The notes: generated by a model not told the origin, from the sequence alone. DNA of 7,523 bases from JBJXFY01 sp046155815 (GCA_046155815.1 JBJXFY010000259.1:1-7523); one strand, 5' to 3'. Positions 1-7,060 are shown, numbered from the stretch's first letter. Numbers and translations are program-made.

Positions 1-315
1 GGCCGGCTGCTGCTTGAGCGCGAGGCGTACCCGGTGGATTTGCCGGCCGTGATCGAGGCGTGCGCCGCCACCGGCACCTGGATCGAGCTGAACGCCTCGC
101 CTTACCGGCTCGACCTCGACTGGCGGCTGTGGCGCGCGGCCCGGGCGAAGGGCGTGAAATGCGTCATCAACTGCGACGCCCACCGTCTCGAACATTTCGC
201 GTGGCTGCGCCTCGGCGCGCACCTCGCCCGCAAGGGCTGGCTCACCCCGGCCGACGTGGTGAACACGCTGCCCCTGCCCGCATTGAAGAAGGCGCTGGCG
301 AAGAAGCGCGGCTGA
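1..315 (+). CDS. polX: DNA polymerase X family protein, PHP domain (C-terminal 104 residues, 5' end outside window)
   Basis: This open frame enters from the left edge and ends at TGA 313-315, so only the last 104 residues are visible. They match the end of the C-terminal PHP phosphoesterase domain of bacterial PolX (DNA polymerase beta-like repair polymerase with 3'-5' exonuclease). The order is 'LLERE.YPVD', then 'TWIELNASPYRLDLDW' around residues 26-41, then 'KCVINCDAHR' around 53-62, and the tail 'GWLTPADVVNTLP'. E29, D59 and H61 fall where PHP metal ligands are expected. The usual proline before the DAH motif is a cysteine here. The family acts in cytoplasmic gap-filling and base-excision repair. 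The polymerase core and helix-hairpin-helix part lie outside, so the identification rests on this end alone, but the motif run is characteristic. The next gene is convergent, so this gene ends its transcription unit. Confidence 0.9.
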   Translation, partial: GRLLLEREAYPVDLPAVIEACAATGTWIELNASPYRLDLDWRLWRAARAKGVKCVINCDAHRLEHFAWLRLGAHLARKGWLTPADVVNTLPLPALKKALAKKRG

Positions 316-340
316 GGCGGGCTGACTCCAGGACATGTCA

Positions 341-374
341 CGCCGCCGGCATCCCCCGAGCGATGCCGGCGGCG
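341..374. terminator. Perfect 12-bp inverted repeat between convergent genes, possible bidirectional terminator
   Basis: CGCCGCCGGCAT (341-352) is the exact reverse complement of ATGCCGGCGGCG (363-374), with a 10-nt loop. It lies between the polX stop (315) and the stop of the opposite-strand secreted-protein gene (386), where a shared terminator is expected. Neither side carries a T-tract, so it is not a textbook intrinsic terminator. It could act with Rho, or as a 3' end stabiliser in both transcripts. Confidence 0.55.
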
Positions 375-385
375 GAAGCCCCGGG

Positions 386-2224
386 TCACTCGTAAGTCAG
401 CACGAGCTGGTTCGTCTGCGCGCGGACGGTCTTGATGGTCACGGCGGCGCCGGTGAGGCGGTAGAAGCGGTTGGCGGCGGGCAGGGGCAGGGTGACGGTC
501 CTGGCTCCCGCATCCACCACGGCACCGGCGTCGGGGGCGTAGCCGTCGTTCACTGTGGCCGATGCCTCGGCGGAGACGGCGACGGAGGACGCGGTGCGCA
601 CGAAGGCCGCCGGGGCGCCGGGCGTGTTCAGCAGCACCCGCTCACTGCTGGAATTGACATGGAACCACTCCACATGCGCTCCGCCGGTGTTCTCGTACCA
701 CGCCAGCCGGAAGGGGTACTTGCCCGCCGTGGCGACATGAAAGGAGAAGGTTTCGTTGGCCGTTCCGCCGTCACGCTGGGAAATGACTCCGCCATCGGCC
801 GGGAAGGACGGGGAACTCAGGGAGTAGCCATCATCGGACTGCACGCCGAAGGTGATGTCTCCAGCCGGCAGGTCGAGCCAGCAGAGGACTTCCATGGCCC
901 AGTTGTCGGTCGGGCCGCCCTGCTCCTGGCCGGGGAAGGGAAGGTCATCCGGGAAGGTCCCATCCGTGCCGCCGGTGATGGCGTTCTGGGAATAGTTGAT
1001 TACCGGGGCGACGACGTTGGTGTCATACCTCGCCGGGTAGGGTGAGTTGGGCCCAAGCTGGGCCTCCGCGCGGGCGAGGCTGTTGCCCAGGCCGGAGCCC
1101 TGCTGCTCCGCCTGCACGAGGCGCACGGCGAAGCCCCGCTCGGTGGAGCCGGTGCCGGGGCCGTCAAGGAAGACGGCCTGGAAGTTCCAGGTGTTGGTGT
1201 GCAGGTCGAAGGCGCTGGAGCCGTAAATCAGGCGGGCCGTGTGGTTGCCGGCTGCCAGGGGTTGCGCCGGCGTGTGGGTGACCGTGAGGCCGGGGAAGGG
1301 TTCCGCGACGTTGGGCATCACGACGCCATCGGTGATGCCGAGCTGCGTGAAGGGGATTTCCCGGCCGTCGAGGAAGAGCTGCGTGTACTCGCTGACGGCG
1401 GCGGTTTCCCGGTTGAGGATCGCGGCGCGAATCTCGGGGCGCGCCAGCTTGGTGGCGCCCGCGGGCGGCGGCGACAGCTTGACGACGGTCGCGGTGAGCG
1501 AGCCGGGCGGCGGGGCCACCGCGGTGAAGTTGTCGAAGGTGGTGTCGCACACCACCGCGCCGCCGGTGCGGCCGTCACGGTCGAAGTTGAAGAGGCCGGC
1601 CTGGCCGGAGGCCGTGGTGGCGTCGCGGGCGACGACGGAGGCGAGGACGTTGTTCGTGTCCGGCAACTGGTACACTTGGCCGACCAGGAGATCGTCGTAG
1701 ATGCTCAGCACCCAGCGGTAGTCGTGCGCGGCGGGGTCCATGGGCACCGGGGTCTCGGCGATGGTGCCGGCCTCGGCCTCGCCAGCGACGCGGTTGAGCT
1801 GCAGGTCGCCGTCGGAGGAGTTGTAGTTGAAGACATAGCCCTCGGTCTGCCCGAGGCCGATGGTGTTGGCTCGGAAGAGGATTCCCCACGCCTGGTCCGA
1901 GCCGGTCAGCCAGTCGAGCACGTCCACGGTGGCGACCATTCGCGTGTACACGGTGGGGCGGTGGCTGAAGGCCCGGGCGGGGCCGGCGGCGTTGACGGGC
2001 GGGGCCTTGGACTGGAGCCGGTAGGCCTTCCCGCCGTGGCCGTCATCCGGAAAGGTGTAGGTGGAAAGCCCCGGGGCCACCACGCCGTTCAGGTCGAAGC
2101 GCGTCCACCCGGCGTCGTTGCCGTCGTTGAAGTCATCGCTCTCGGCGAGCGCCGCGGGGGCGAGGGCGGCGGCCAACAGGGTGGCGGCGAGGAGGGACCG
2201 GGAGGGCGCGGTGGGATGTTGCAT
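386..2224 (-). CDS. Secreted multidomain protein with LamG-like and PA14-like regions
   Basis: The protein has 612 residues and an unknown specific function. The ATG at 2224 was chosen because it places a clear signal peptide at the N-terminus: a short polar start, hydrophobic residues 11-26, and a likely cleavage after 'APAALA' at residue 27. A TTG 14 codons upstream would bury it. Residues about 29-236 ('DDFNDGNDAGW', 'WGILFRAN', 'GYVFNYNSSDGDLQL', 'GLFNFD') resemble a concanavalin-like/LamG sandwich. Residues about 240-350 look like an Ig-type beta domain. Residues about 400-525 ('FGVQSDDGYSLS', 'YPFRLAWYENTGGAHVEWF') resemble a PA14-like carbohydrate-binding fold. The tail carries 'ANRFYRLTG' (584-592), a C-terminal style I associate with secreted verrucomicrobial proteins. 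No catalytic residues are evident and there is no membrane anchor after the signal peptide. It is probably exported and surface-associated or sugar-binding. Domain calls come from motif recognition and are moderately sure; the role is inferred. Confidence 0.75.
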   Translation of the reverse strand: MQHPTAPSRSLLAATLLAAALAPAALAESDDFNDGNDAGWTRFDLNGVVAPGLSTYTFPDDGHGGKAYRLQSKAPPVNAAGPARAFSHRPTVYTRMVATVDVLDWLTGSDQAWGILFRANTIGLGQTEGYVFNYNSSDGDLQLNRVAGEAEAGTIAETPVPMDPAAHDYRWVLSIYDDLLVGQVYQLPDTNNVLASVVARDATTASGQAGLFNFDRDGRTGGAVVCDTTFDNFTAVAPPPGSLTATVVKLSPPPAGATKLARPEIRAAILNRETAAVSEYTQLFLDGREIPFTQLGITDGVVMPNVAEPFPGLTVTHTPAQPLAAGNHTARLIYGSSAFDLHTNTWNFQAVFLDGPGTGSTERGFAVRLVQAEQQGSGLGNSLARAEAQLGPNSPYPARYDTNVVAPVINYSQNAITGGTDGTFPDDLPFPGQEQGGPTDNWAMEVLCWLDLPAGDITFGVQSDDGYSLSSPSFPADGGVISQRDGGTANETFSFHVATAGKYPFRLAWYENTGGAHVEWFHVNSSSERVLLNTPGAPAAFVRTASSVAVSAEASATVNDGYAPDAGAVVDAGARTVTLPLPAANRFYRLTGAAVTIKTVRAQTNQLVLTYE

Positions 2225-2479
2225 GGGTGACGCCCAATCCCTCGCATCGCCGGGCGTTGCGGCCAAGTGGATTTCGCCGGGACGTGGCCGGCCGCGATCT
2301 GGGCGTGGCGAACGCGGCGGTTGCCGGAAGGACTCGCCAGCGGAGGGACGGGGCGTCCTTGCCCGCCGCGGACCTACGGACGCACCGTTCTGTCGCGGTG
2401 GAGCCGCGCCGGACCAGGCGGCGTCAGGACGGGCACGGTCACGGCGGCGGCGCGCGGAGCGGGGGTGCTTCCCGCCTCG
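2225..2479. other. GC-rich gap of 255 bp between two minus-strand genes, no supported gene
   Basis: The gap separates the pyrophosphatase stop (2480) from the secreted-protein start (2224). Short frames here are arginine/glycine-rich, continue into neighbouring genes antisense, and look like GC artefacts. Just past the pyrophosphatase stop, GCGGG (2459-2463) can pair with CCCGC (2471-2475), a weak hairpin without a T-tract. The promoter of the secreted-protein gene is expected here, but I see no convincing -35/-10 pair. There is no Shine-Dalgarno sequence at normal spacing; GAGGGA on the minus strand is too far from the ATG. Confidence 0.4.
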
Positions 2480-4129
2480 TCAGCGCAGCCCAGAGAGCAG
2501 GTGCGCGAGGTAGGGCATGAGCTGCTTCTTGCGGGACACGAAGCCCCGCAGCTCGTAGATGCCGTCCTCGACCTCGGGGTAGTCCACGGCCTTGAGCACC
2601 GGCTCGTCCGCCGCCACCAGCAGCAGGGAGGTCTGCTTGACCACGTCGCTGACCAGCAGGCACGACAGGAAGTAGCCCCGCGTGGCGCGATAGTTTCGAA
2701 GGGCGTGGAGCACGGCCTCCTTGCGCTCCCAGAAGTTGCTGAAACCCAGTTCCTCGATCTGCGCCACGCTGATCTTGCGCCCCGCCTCCTCGTACTCCTT
2801 GCAGTCCGTGGCGATGGCCTCGGCGGGCGGACGCGAAACCAGGACGGAGCCGGAGGCGAAGATCTTTTCCTTCAATGCGTCGGCTTTCACGCCGGAGATG
2901 TACTCGAGCTTGGCGAGGACCTCCGCGTCGCGGGCGGTGCTGGTCGGGGAGGTGAGGTTGAGGGTGTCGGTGACCAGGCCGGCCAGCAGCAGGCCGGCGA
3001 TCGAGGCGGGCATTTCCACGCCGTGGCGGAAGTAGAAGTCGGCCACGATCGTCGAGGTGGAGCCCACCGGTTCGTTGCGGACCAGGATCGGCTCCCTGGT
3101 GGCCAGGCTCCCAAGCCGGTGGTGGTCAATGATCTCGAGGATGTCCACCTGGTCCGCGCCCTGAACGGCCTGCGAGAGTTCATTGTGATCCACCAGGATC
3201 AGCTTGCGGTCCACCTTGCGCAGCAGGTCGGACTTGGAAAGCACCCCGACCAGCTTTCCGCCGTCGTCGAGCACGGGGAACGCCTGAAAACCCGAGCTGG
3301 CCGCCACGTCGCGGACGCGCGTCAGCAGCTCGTCGTCGCGGAAGGAGAGGAAATGCTCGTCCAGCACGTGGTGCACCGGGATGGCGGCGCGGCAGAGCAT
3401 GGCCGTGGTGGCGGAGTCGTGCGGCGAGAGGATGAGGGAGACCTCGTTGGCCTGCGCCTCGGCGGCCACTGCGGGCGTCACGGGCAGGCCGCCGGTGACA
3501 ATCAGGGCGCGCACACGTTCCCGGACGGCCAAGCGCTGTGCCTCCAAACGGTCACCCACCACCACGACCAGCTTTTCGCGCGGGTAGCTCGCCATCCGCT
3601 TGGCCAGCGAGTCCACACTCATGGCCGCCACCATGAGGATGAGGTCCTCCTCCCGGTCCGGCTCGAAGCCGCAGGCCAGCTTGCCGCGCAGGGTGCGGGC
3701 CAGCCCGCGCGGCGAGCTCACCACGCGGCGCGAGTCGAAGGCGCGCGTGGCCGAGGGAAAGAAGAACTTGCTGGCCTTGAACACGGACACGAGCCCCTGC
3801 ACGCGGCGATCCGCGCCGGCCACGGGCAGCACGCGGATGTTGGCGCTGTCCATGAGCGTGAGCGCCTCCACCAACGTCGAGTCCGGGCCGACGGTGACGA
3901 CATTGGTCTGCATCACGTCCCGCACGCGGGGCGCGACGTCCGCCACGAAGCGGGGCGGCGGCGTGCAGAAGGTTTGGAGGATGAAGTCGATCCGCTCGTT
4001 GGTGTCGCCGCATCGGGCGGCCACCACGTCGCGCATGCCGATGCGGCGCTTGAACTCGGCGTACCCAATCGCGGAGCAGATGGCGTCCGGGTCGGGATTG
4101 CGGTGACCGATGACAAGCACCTCGCTCAT
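2480..4129 (-). CDS. ppaC: Family II (DHH/DHHA2) inorganic pyrophosphatase with regulatory CBS and DRTGG domains
   Basis: The protein has 549 residues. It hydrolyses pyrophosphate to phosphate in the cytoplasm with Mn2+/Co2+, pulling biosynthetic reactions forward. The DHH domain starts with 'GHRNPDPD' (H9, D13, D15 as metal ligands), is interrupted by about 240 residues, and resumes with 'LVDHNE' (D314), 'IIDHH' (H336, H337) and 'VTDTLN' (D388). The DHHA2 domain ends with the substrate-binding 'SRKKQ' at 532-536. The insert holds a CBS motif (about 68-124), a DRTGG-like region (about 130-250) and a second CBS motif (about 255-305). This is the layout of nucleotide-regulated CBS-PPases, usually inhibited by AMP/ADP and activated by ATP or diadenosine polyphosphates. 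The length suits that subclass. The ATG at 4129 puts the GHxNPD motif at the normal position. The frame stays open 152 codons further upstream, but that stretch is low-complexity and antisense to the MFS gene. The common T and S/T of GHxNPDTDS are P14 and A16 here. No Shine-Dalgarno sequence is visible. Confidence 0.93.
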   Translation of the reverse strand: MSEVLVIGHRNPDPDAICSAIGYAEFKRRIGMRDVVAARCGDTNERIDFILQTFCTPPPRFVADVAPRVRDVMQTNVVTVGPDSTLVEALTLMDSANIRVLPVAGADRRVQGLVSVFKASKFFFPSATRAFDSRRVVSSPRGLARTLRGKLACGFEPDREEDLILMVAAMSVDSLAKRMASYPREKLVVVVGDRLEAQRLAVRERVRALIVTGGLPVTPAVAAEAQANEVSLILSPHDSATTAMLCRAAIPVHHVLDEHFLSFRDDELLTRVRDVAASSGFQAFPVLDDGGKLVGVLSKSDLLRKVDRKLILVDHNELSQAVQGADQVDILEIIDHHRLGSLATREPILVRNEPVGSTSTIVADFYFRHGVEMPASIAGLLLAGLVTDTLNLTSPTSTARDAEVLAKLEYISGVKADALKEKIFASGSVLVSRPPAEAIATDCKEYEEAGRKISVAQIEELGFSNFWERKEAVLHALRNYRATRGYFLSCLLVSDVVKQTSLLLVAADEPVLKAVDYPEVEDGIYELRGFVSRKKQLMPYLAHLLSGLR

Positions 4130-4223
4130 GAGTCCGGCGCGCAAGCTAGTGGCCGCCCGGAGGCGCAGCAAGAAGCGCGGTTCCACTGGCCGCAACGCCG
4201 GGCCTGGCCCACGATCGCGCTGC
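4130..4223. promoter_or_regulatory. Divergent intergenic region between pyrophosphatase and MFS genes
   Basis: This 94-bp gap lies between two start codons pointing away from each other, so promoters for both genes should be in or near it. It is GC-rich, and I cannot pick out a convincing -35/-10 pair or an operator-like inverted repeat. Its extent depends on the GTG chosen for the MFS gene. An ATG at 4110 in the same frame would make the two genes overlap. Confidence 0.4.
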
Positions 4224-5453
4224 GTGTCCGTCGAATCTCGCCGGCAATCCACCTGGCGCCGCGAGCTCGCGCGCGCCGGAGCGGCGGGCGTCCTGGAGAC
4301 GGCCGGCAACACGTTCCTCCTCCTGATCGCCCTCCGGTGGTTCGGCGCCGGCGCCACGGCCAAGGCCCTCGTCGCCAGCTCGATGAGCGTGGGGTTGATC
4401 GCCTCGCCCCTGCTGGTGTCCTGGGTGACCGCGCGCGGCTGGCCCGTCGCGCGCGCGGCCTCAGGGGTGCTGGCGGCCGGGGCCGCGGCCTTCTTCGTCA
4501 CCGCGCTCGTGCCCTGGTTGCCGGTGTACGTCGCCGGAACAATGCTCGGCATGGCCGCCACCGGCGCGGTGATCCCGCTGCTCACGGAGATGTTCCAGCA
4601 GAACTACCCGGCCCACGAGCGCGGCCGGCTCTTCTCCCGCACGGTCATGATCCGCATCGCTGCCGCGGCGGCGTTCAGCCACCTGGCGGGAGTCTTCCTC
4701 ACGGATCACTTCGAGCGGTTTCGTTGGCTGCTGCTGGGCTTCGCGGCGGCGGCGGCCTGGTCGGCGTGGTGCCTCCGCGGCTGCCCCACGCAGCCCCTCG
4801 CCCCGGACGGCGGCTCGCATCCGCTGCGCGCGCTCCGCTACGTGCGCGAGGATGACGTCTTCCGGCGCACGCTCATCGCGTGGATGCTCATGGGCGTGGC
4901 CAACCTCGTGATGCTGCCGCTGCGCATCGAGTATCTCGCCGGCGAGAAGTACGGGCTGCTGATGTCCGCCGCGACCATCGCGCTGGTCACGGGCGTCGTG
5001 CCCAATCTCGCGCGGCTCGTCATGAGCCCGGTGTGGGGCTGGCTCTTCGACCACATCAACTTCTTCACCCTGCGGGTGACCCTGAACCTCGGCTTCGCCC
5101 TCGGCATCCTCGCCTTCTTCACCAGCAACTCGCTGCCCGGCCTGCTCGTCGGCGCGGTGATCTACGGCATCTCCAACGCCGGCGGCGACGTGGCGTGGTC
5201 GCTCTGGGTCACCAAGTTCGCCCCGCCCGGCCGCGTGGCGGACTACATGAGCGTCCACACGTTCTTCACGGGCCTGCGCGGCGTGGCGGCGCCGTTCCTG
5301 GCGTTCTACGCCGTGCAATACCTGTCGCTCGGCGTCATGGGAGGCATCTGCGCCGCAATGATCGTGGCCGCCTCGCTCTTTCTGCTGCCGGAAGTCCGCG
5401 CCGCCCGCCGTGCCAAGGCCGGCGCCGCCCTCAATGAGGAGGTCTCGGACTGA
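4224..5453 (+). CDS. Major facilitator superfamily (MFS) transporter, substrate unknown
   Basis: The protein has 409 residues when started at the GTG at 4224. That start is preferred over the ATG at 4110, which adds 38 basic, low-complexity residues and overlaps the divergent pyrophosphatase start. About twelve hydrophobic segments are visible, near residues 17-40, 47-70, 75-98, 100-122, 140-160, 165-185, 215-240, 245-268, 282-300, 303-322, 345-365 and 367-390. A charged cytoplasmic loop at about 190-214 separates two six-helix halves. The segment 'ERGRLFSR' (132-139) resembles the charged loops typical of MFS proteins. It is an inner-membrane secondary transporter. No substrate motif is recognisable. 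It converges on the DeoR gene with only 22 bp between the stops, so it is not in the BMC operon, and a link to sugar uptake for that pathway is only possible. The start codon is less certain than the gene; no Shine-Dalgarno sequence helps decide it. Confidence 0.85.
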   Translation: MSVESRRQSTWRRELARAGAAGVLETAGNTFLLLIALRWFGAGATAKALVASSMSVGLIASPLLVSWVTARGWPVARAASGVLAAGAAAFFVTALVPWLPVYVAGTMLGMAATGAVIPLLTEMFQQNYPAHERGRLFSRTVMIRIAAAAAFSHLAGVFLTDHFERFRWLLLGFAAAAAWSAWCLRGCPTQPLAPDGGSHPLRALRYVREDDVFRRTLIAWMLMGVANLVMLPLRIEYLAGEKYGLLMSAATIALVTGVVPNLARLVMSPVWGWLFDHINFFTLRVTLNLGFALGILAFFTSNSLPGLLVGAVIYGISNAGGDVAWSLWVTKFAPPGRVADYMSVHTFFTGLRGVAAPFLAFYAVQYLSLGVMGGICAAMIVAASLFLLPEVRAARRAKAGAALNEEVSD

Positions 5454-5458
5454 CTCAC

Positions 5459-5473
5459 CCCGCCGCGGGCGGG
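5459..5473. terminator. Short GC hairpin between convergent MFS and DeoR genes
   Basis: CCCGCC (5459-5464) pairs with GGCGGG (5468-5473) across a 3-nt loop. It fills most of the 22-bp gap between the MFS stop and the regulator stop. The stem is only 6 bp and no T-tract follows on either strand. The position suits a shared terminator, but the structure could be chance in DNA of this GC content. Confidence 0.35.
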
Positions 5474-5475
5474 AA

Positions 5476-6282
5476 TCAAGGTGAACCAGCCAGCGATCCG
5501 CCCGCCCGCATCCCCGCTCCGTTGCCCGGCGCGACGATCACCTCCACCCCCCGCGCCCGGATGGCCTCCACCTGGTCCGCCGGCGCACCGGCGTCCGTGA
5601 CGATGGCGTCCACTTCTCCCAGCTCGCAGAGAAACGACACCGAGCGCCGGCCAAACTTGCTCCCATCCAGGCAGAAGATCACCCGCTGCGCCGCCCGCAT
5701 CATCGCGCGCTGGATGTCGATCAGCAGCCCGTGTGAGTTGGTGACACCCTCCGCCGTGATGCCGCCGCTGCTCATGATCGCCACGTCCGCATGCATCTTC
5801 GAGAAGGCCTCCACCGCCAGCGGACCGACCAGCACCCCAAGCCGCGGATAGATCACCCCGCCGGAGACCAGCACCTCCACCCGCGGGTTCGAGGCCAGCA
5901 GGTTGGCCACCGGGAGTGAGTTGGTGATGACCTGGGGTGACTTCGCCTCCAGATGCCGGGCGACGTGGAAGACCGTCGTGCCGGCGTCCAGGATGAGGCT
6001 CTGGTTCGGGCGGATGAGTTCCGCGCACGCGCGGCCGATGGCCTCCTTCTCGGCCAGTTCATGGGTGTCTCGCGTGGCGAACGCGAATTCGTCCGAGCGC
6101 GGGTTCACCAGCCGCGCCCCGCCGTGCGTGCGCCGCACCGCGCCGCGCGCCTCGAGCACGCCCAGGTCACGCCGGACCGTGGAGGGCGAGGCATCCGCCA
6201 GTTCGGCGAGTTCGTCCAGCGAGGCAAACTCCACGCGGTTCAGGTGTTCCTCGATGCGCTGCTGGCGTTCCTCGGGCTGCAT
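5476..6282 (-). CDS. DeoR-family transcriptional regulator, probable controller of the adjacent BMC operon
   Basis: The protein has 268 residues, a normal length for the family. The N-terminus is the DeoR helix-turn-helix: 'ERQQRIEEHL' (5-14), 'SLDELAELADASPSTVRRDL' (21-40) and 'GAVRRTHGGA' (47-56). The C-terminal sensor domain shows 'DAGTT' (99-103), 'TNSLPVAN' (120-127), 'SGGV' (140-143), 'GITAEGVTNSH' (174-184) and 'DGSKFGRRS' (206-214). These are signatures of the fold that binds phosphorylated sugars. The ATG at 6282 puts the helix-turn-helix at the very start; the open frame upstream runs antisense through pduL and is not credible. The gene is divergent from pduL across 84 bp, the usual arrangement of a local regulator and its target. 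It is probably a repressor relieved by a phosphorylated sugar or pathway intermediate. The PVM-type comparison suggests fuculose- or rhamnulose-1-phosphate, but no ligand can be read from the sequence. The C-terminal 15 or so residues are glycine-rich and look disordered. Confidence 0.93.
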   Translation of the reverse strand: MQPEERQQRIEEHLNRVEFASLDELAELADASPSTVRRDLGVLEARGAVRRTHGGARLVNPRSDEFAFATRDTHELAEKEAIGRACAELIRPNQSLILDAGTTVFHVARHLEAKSPQVITNSLPVANLLASNPRVEVLVSGGVIYPRLGVLVGPLAVEAFSKMHADVAIMSSGGITAEGVTNSHGLLIDIQRAMMRAAQRVIFCLDGSKFGRRSVSFLCELGEVDAIVTDAGAPADQVEAIRARGVEVIVAPGNGAGMRAGGSLAGSP

Positions 6283-6366
6283 GGCGGATCTATGGTAGAT
6301 TGTGAAAGATTTTGCAAGAAAGTGCTTGCCGTTAGGGTGGGTTCTGGCTTTTCTACGCCACCCGAA
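6283..6366. promoter_or_regulatory. Divergent control region between deoR-type regulator and BMC operon
   Basis: This 84-bp gap lies between the two start codons and contains an AT-richer patch (about 6291-6329) that stands out from the surrounding GC-rich DNA. The patch holds two GAAAG copies (6304-6308 and 6318-6322, 14 bp apart) and an inverted repeat listed separately. TTGCAA at 6312-6317 is a possible -35 on either strand because it is self-complementary, but no good -10 sits at the right distance, so no promoter is called exactly. Neither gene has a Shine-Dalgarno sequence. Confidence 0.65.
6314..6329. promoter_or_regulatory. Candidate operator, inverted repeat GCAAG-N6-CTTGC
   Basis: GCAAG (6314-6318) and CTTGC (6325-6329) are perfect inverted arms around a 6-bp spacer. 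They sit in the AT-rich patch between the regulator and pduL. The size and place suit a regulator dimer site that could control both directions. Five-bp arms can occur by chance, and DeoR-family proteins often need several sites, so this is a candidate only. Confidence 0.4.
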
Positions 6367-7044
6367 ATGGTCACCGCTTCCCCAACCGTTCACCGTGCCG
6401 TCGTCGAGCACTTGGTGCGGCAGGAGGTTTATCGCCGGCTGGGCAGGTCGCTCCCGCGCCCAGCAGCCGCGCCCAACCCGCTGGTGGCCAATGTTTCCGC
6501 CCGACACGGCCACCTGACGCAGGCGGCCGTGGAGGCACTTTTCGGCAAGGGCCATCAGCTCACCGTCCACAAGTGGCTGTACCAAGAAGGGCAGTTCGCC
6601 GCAAAGGAGACGGTCACGCTCATCGGGCCCCGCAGCCGGGTGATCTCAAACCTTCGCATCCTCGGTCCCTGCCGGACGCTGAACCAGGTCGAGCTGGCGT
6701 ACACCGACGGCATCGCGCTCGGCTTCGACCTGCCGCTGCGCCCCTCCGGCAGCATCCAGGGCACGCCGGGCGCGATGCTCATGGGCCCGGCCGGTTTCTT
6801 CGAGATGCCCGACGGCGTGATCCGCGCCCTGCGCCACGTCCACATGCATCCGACGGACGCCGAGTACTACGGCGTAAAGGCCGGCAGTGACATGAAGCTC
6901 GCCATCGGCGGTCCGTGCGCCCTCACTCTCGACAGGCTCCTCGTCCGCGTGGATCCCAGCTTCAAGCTTGAGGTTCATATGGACACGGACGAAGGCAACG
7001 CCTGCAACCTCCAGCCCGACACCCCGATCGAGCTGGTGAAGTGA
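6367..7044 (+). CDS. pduL: Phosphate propanoyltransferase / phosphotransacylase PduL of a bacterial microcompartment
   Basis: The protein has 225 residues. PduL converts acyl-CoA plus phosphate to acyl-phosphate and CoA inside the BMC lumen, recycling CoA for the aldehyde dehydrogenase. The twin beta-barrel PduL motifs are present: 'VSARHGHLT' (43-51, zinc ligands H47 and H49), 'GQFAAKETVTLIGP' (75-88, with E81), 'SNLRILGPCR' (94-103), 'MLMGPAGF' (137-144), 'RHVHMHP' (156-162, with H157 and H159) and 'LEVHMDTDEGNA' (201-212, with H204). Residues about 7-27 form an amphipathic helix followed by a proline/alanine linker (30-38), which fits an encapsulation peptide. The ATG at 6367 was chosen because it starts just ahead of that helix. 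An in-frame ATG at 6292 would add 25 residues encoded inside the control region. It is the first gene of the operon and is followed after 55 bp by a shell gene. In PVM-type loci the substrate is propionyl-CoA from lactaldehyde/1,2-propanediol; that assignment is inferred. Confidence 0.95.
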   Translation: MVTASPTVHRAVVEHLVRQEVYRRLGRSLPRPAAAPNPLVANVSARHGHLTQAAVEALFGKGHQLTVHKWLYQEGQFAAKETVTLIGPRSRVISNLRILGPCRTLNQVELAYTDGIALGFDLPLRPSGSIQGTPGAMLMGPAGFFEMPDGVIRALRHVHMHPTDAEYYGVKAGSDMKLAIGGPCALTLDRLLVRVDPSFKLEVHMDTDEGNACNLQPDTPIELVK

Positions 7045-7060
7045 ATGCCTGCTGATTCCT

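Noticed and set aside
335..2230. Plus-strand frames antisense to the secreted-protein gene (335-1045 and 1199-2230)
   Set aside because: They are Gly/Arg/Val-rich without recognisable folds and lie opposite a protein with a signal peptide and coherent beta-domain motifs.
4110..4223. A 38-residue N-terminal extension of the MFS transporter from the ATG at 4110
   Set aside because: It is basic and low-complexity, and overlaps the pyrophosphatase start codon. The GTG at 4224 gives a normal MFS N-terminus.
4130..4585. A 152-codon upstream extension of the pyrophosphatase frame
   Set aside because: It is low-complexity, antisense to the MFS gene, and would displace the GHxNPD motif from its normal position at residue 8-13.
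2267..4855. A plus-strand open frame of 862 codons antisense to the pyrophosphatase
   Set aside because: Its product is rich in Arg, Gly, His and Ala with no domain, and it lies opposite a gene with complete family II pyrophosphatase motifs. It is a GC-driven shadow.
4461..5318. A minus-strand open frame of 285 codons opposite the MFS gene
   Set aside because: Its product is dominated by Arg, Glu, His and Gly with no motif; the plus-strand frame has twelve clear membrane segments.
6283..6585. A 101-codon upstream extension of the DeoR frame
   Set aside because: It runs antisense through the control region and the start of pduL, and DeoR proteins begin directly with the helix-turn-helix.
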